Positions 63,006 to 64,000 of a stretch of 64,000 nucleotides of DNA are shown piece by piece (within the stretch, counting starts at the first letter, position 1; each line of letters starts with the position of its first letter). The DNA is taken from assembly GCA_963667375.1 (NCBI GenBank), contig OY763323.1:682001-746000 (forward strand), given 5' to 3'. The position numbers were made by a program, and so were the translations under genes. A model generated the notes under the pieces. The model ran no database searches and had not been told where the DNA came from. It saw only the letters and a list, made by a program, of their open reading frames with translations. This stretch comes from G963556115 sp963667375 (lineage in GTDB: Bacteria > Planctomycetota > SZUA-567).

Positions 63006-63836
63006 ATGGATAATTTTTTTCATAACCTTGCCAGTTCAAACAATTTGGGAATTTTTGGCTCCATTATAGAAATCATGGTTATTATCGCCATGATCTATAT
63101 GGCATTTTCCGCTATGAAAGGTACCAGAGGAGCCGGAATTGCCCGGGGTGCGGTTATCTTCTTTGTTATCCTCTTTATATTTGTTCTTTTCATCTCCAAG
63201 CTTATTGAACTTAAAAACGTCACCTGGATTCTGGAAAATCTGGTAACGGTATCATTATTTGGTATAGTTGTCATCTTCCAGCCGGAAATCAGGCGTATGC
63301 TGATACGAATTGGTGAGACTGCTTCCCAGTTTACGGGAAACATCAATTCAGATATGGAGAAAGAGGTTGCCGATGCCGCCTTCAATATCAGTAAACGTAA
63401 AGAAGTCGGCGCACTCATTGTAATTGAGCGCAAAACCATGGTCGGCACCTGTATCGAAAGCGGAGTACTCCTTGAAGCCCGACTGAGTACCAAGCTTCTA
63501 GCAACAATTTTCACCAAAAACACCCCGCTGCACGACGGTGCCGTCATAATCCGCGCCGGCAAAATTGTTGCGGCTAACTGTCTGCTGCCGCTCTCAGAGA
63601 ATGTAGAAGTCTGCAAAGGCATGGGAACCAGACACCGCGCCGGTATAGGTCTCAGTGAAGAGGTCGATGCACTCGTTGTAATCGTTTCTGAAGAGACCGG
63701 AGCCGTATCCGTGGCCATGGGCGGGAACATCACTCTCGACCTCGACTACGAAGGTCTTACCGAAATTCTTAAACGTGAATGTAAAATCAGCCACGCTGGA
63801 GATGATGAGGATAATACAGAGGAGACAGAAAATTGA
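63006..63836 (+). CDS. cdaA: Diadenylate cyclase CdaA
   Basis: This 276-residue membrane enzyme makes c-di-AMP from two ATP. Three transmembrane helices (about 14-36, 44-68, 74-92) precede the DAC domain with DGAV at 177-180 and RHR at 209-211, the catalytic motifs. The C-terminal tail of about 20 residues is acidic. c-di-AMP controls potassium and osmotic balance and wall homeostasis. The TGA overlaps the TTG start of the next gene, which encodes a YbbR/CdaR-like regulator, as in the usual cdaA-cdaR(-glmM) order. Confidence 0.95.
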   Translation: MDNFFHNLASSNNLGIFGSIIEIMVIIAMIYMAFSAMKGTRGAGIARGAVIFFVILFIFVLFISKLIELKNVTWILENLVTVSLFGIVVIFQPEIRRMLIRIGETASQFTGNINSDMEKEVADAAFNISKRKEVGALIVIERKTMVGTCIESGVLLEARLSTKLLATIFTKNTPLHDGAVIIRAGKIVAANCLLPLSENVEVCKGMGTRHRAGIGLSEEVDALVVIVSEETGAVSVAMGGNITLDLDYEGLTEILKRECKISHAGDDEDNTEETEN

Positions 63837-64000
63837 ACCGACTCAGTAAATTTATCCATAAGCATCTGGCCATTGATTACGTTACACTTATCTTTTCAAT
63901 GTTCATCGGCATTGCTATCTGGTATTATGTCGAGACCAGCCGCACCGAAGAGCGACAGCTCTCCGCTGAACTCTCAATACGCATTCCGCGGGGCTGGGAA
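63833..64000 (+). CDS. YbbR/CdaR-like protein, 3' end outside the window
   Basis: The frame opens with TTG at 63833, overlapping the cdaA stop by four bases, and stays open to the end of the window (56 residues). It encodes a short basic cytoplasmic start, one transmembrane helix (about 15-37, with IWYYVET) and the beginning of an extracytoplasmic domain. Position and layout match CdaR/YbbR, which modulates CdaA activity. YbbR repeats themselves lie beyond the window, so the call rests on context. Confidence 0.75.
   Translation, partial: MNRLSKFIHKHLAIDYVTLIFSMFIGIAIWYYVETSRTEERQLSAELSIRIPRGWE

Noticed and set aside
1..64000. CRISPR array, insertion sequence or prophage
   Set aside because: No regularly spaced repeats, transposase, integrase or phage structural genes were seen.

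Overview
This 64 kb window comes from a bacterial chromosome of moderate GC with AT-rich intergenic DNA. It has an outer membrane or equivalent envelope (a lipoprotein, MreC/MreD, SecG and an RseP-type protease), an anaerobic or microaerophilic lifestyle (rubrerythrin plus superoxide reductase, a NrdD-like glycyl-radical protein) and motility (flagellin with a sigma-28 type promoter, a CheA/CheW system). KduI beside an IclR regulator, and an AraC/cupin regulator, suggest use of pectin-like uronates. This mix fits the Lentisphaerota/Kiritimatiellota side of the PVC group or a similar anaerobic lineage. That placement is an inference from gene content only; no rRNA or marker alignment was possible.

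Layout. 1-9.3 kb: the end of a purine nucleoside phosphorylase, a hybrid kinase phosphorelay with a stand-alone receiver, PhoH, a convergent ExeA-type ATPase with a coiled-coil membrane partner, HisI, and an odd fusion of a degenerate receiver to a DNA-specificity domain. 9.3-15.2 kb: a second, degenerate hybrid kinase, an RlmD-like rRNA methyltransferase, an oxygen-defence pair (rbr, superoxide reductase) and dxr. 15.8-21.9 kb: a forward run of secG (with a long Ala-rich tail), a DUF2225 protein, yicC, a small membrane protein, gmk, lysC and a phosphoesterase. 22.2-31.2 kb: a multi-PDZ RseP homologue, a ChbG/YdjC deacetylase, a YugP-like protease, an endonuclease Q homologue, PlsC, Hsp33 and two metallo-beta-lactamase-fold hydrolases.

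31.4-37.9 kb: a reverse-strand sensory operon of a soluble duplicated Cache-like sensor, a CheA-CheW-REC hybrid and CheW, with no methyl-accepting protein. 38.5-40.4 kb: an IclR regulator divergent from kduI with operator-like palindromes between them. 40.5-49 kb, all reverse: a small membrane protein, a very long flagellin with structured leader and 3' region, larC, an ABC1/UbiB kinase and a MATE transporter. 49-58.3 kb: clpC, a CaCA exchanger, a secreted SNase-fold protein, a family-4 UDG, then rpiB-cmk-mreC-mreD-rseC-like-trxA. 58.4-64 kb: a secreted repeat protein, ClpP, a 110-residue stand-alone NrdD-type glycyl-radical protein, an AraC regulator, and cdaA followed by the start of a YbbR/CdaR-like gene.

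Most genes are ordinary core genes. No transposon, prophage, CRISPR array, rRNA or tRNA was recognised. The strongest candidates for something undescribed are the stand-alone glycyl-radical protein with its own double promoter (60.9-61.4 kb), the pseudo-receiver/TaqI-type specificity-domain fusion (8.2-9.3 kb), the cytosolic Cache-CheA-CheW cluster, a superoxide reductase with a cysteine-rich insertion, and the flagellin leader with a CsrA-like hairpin.
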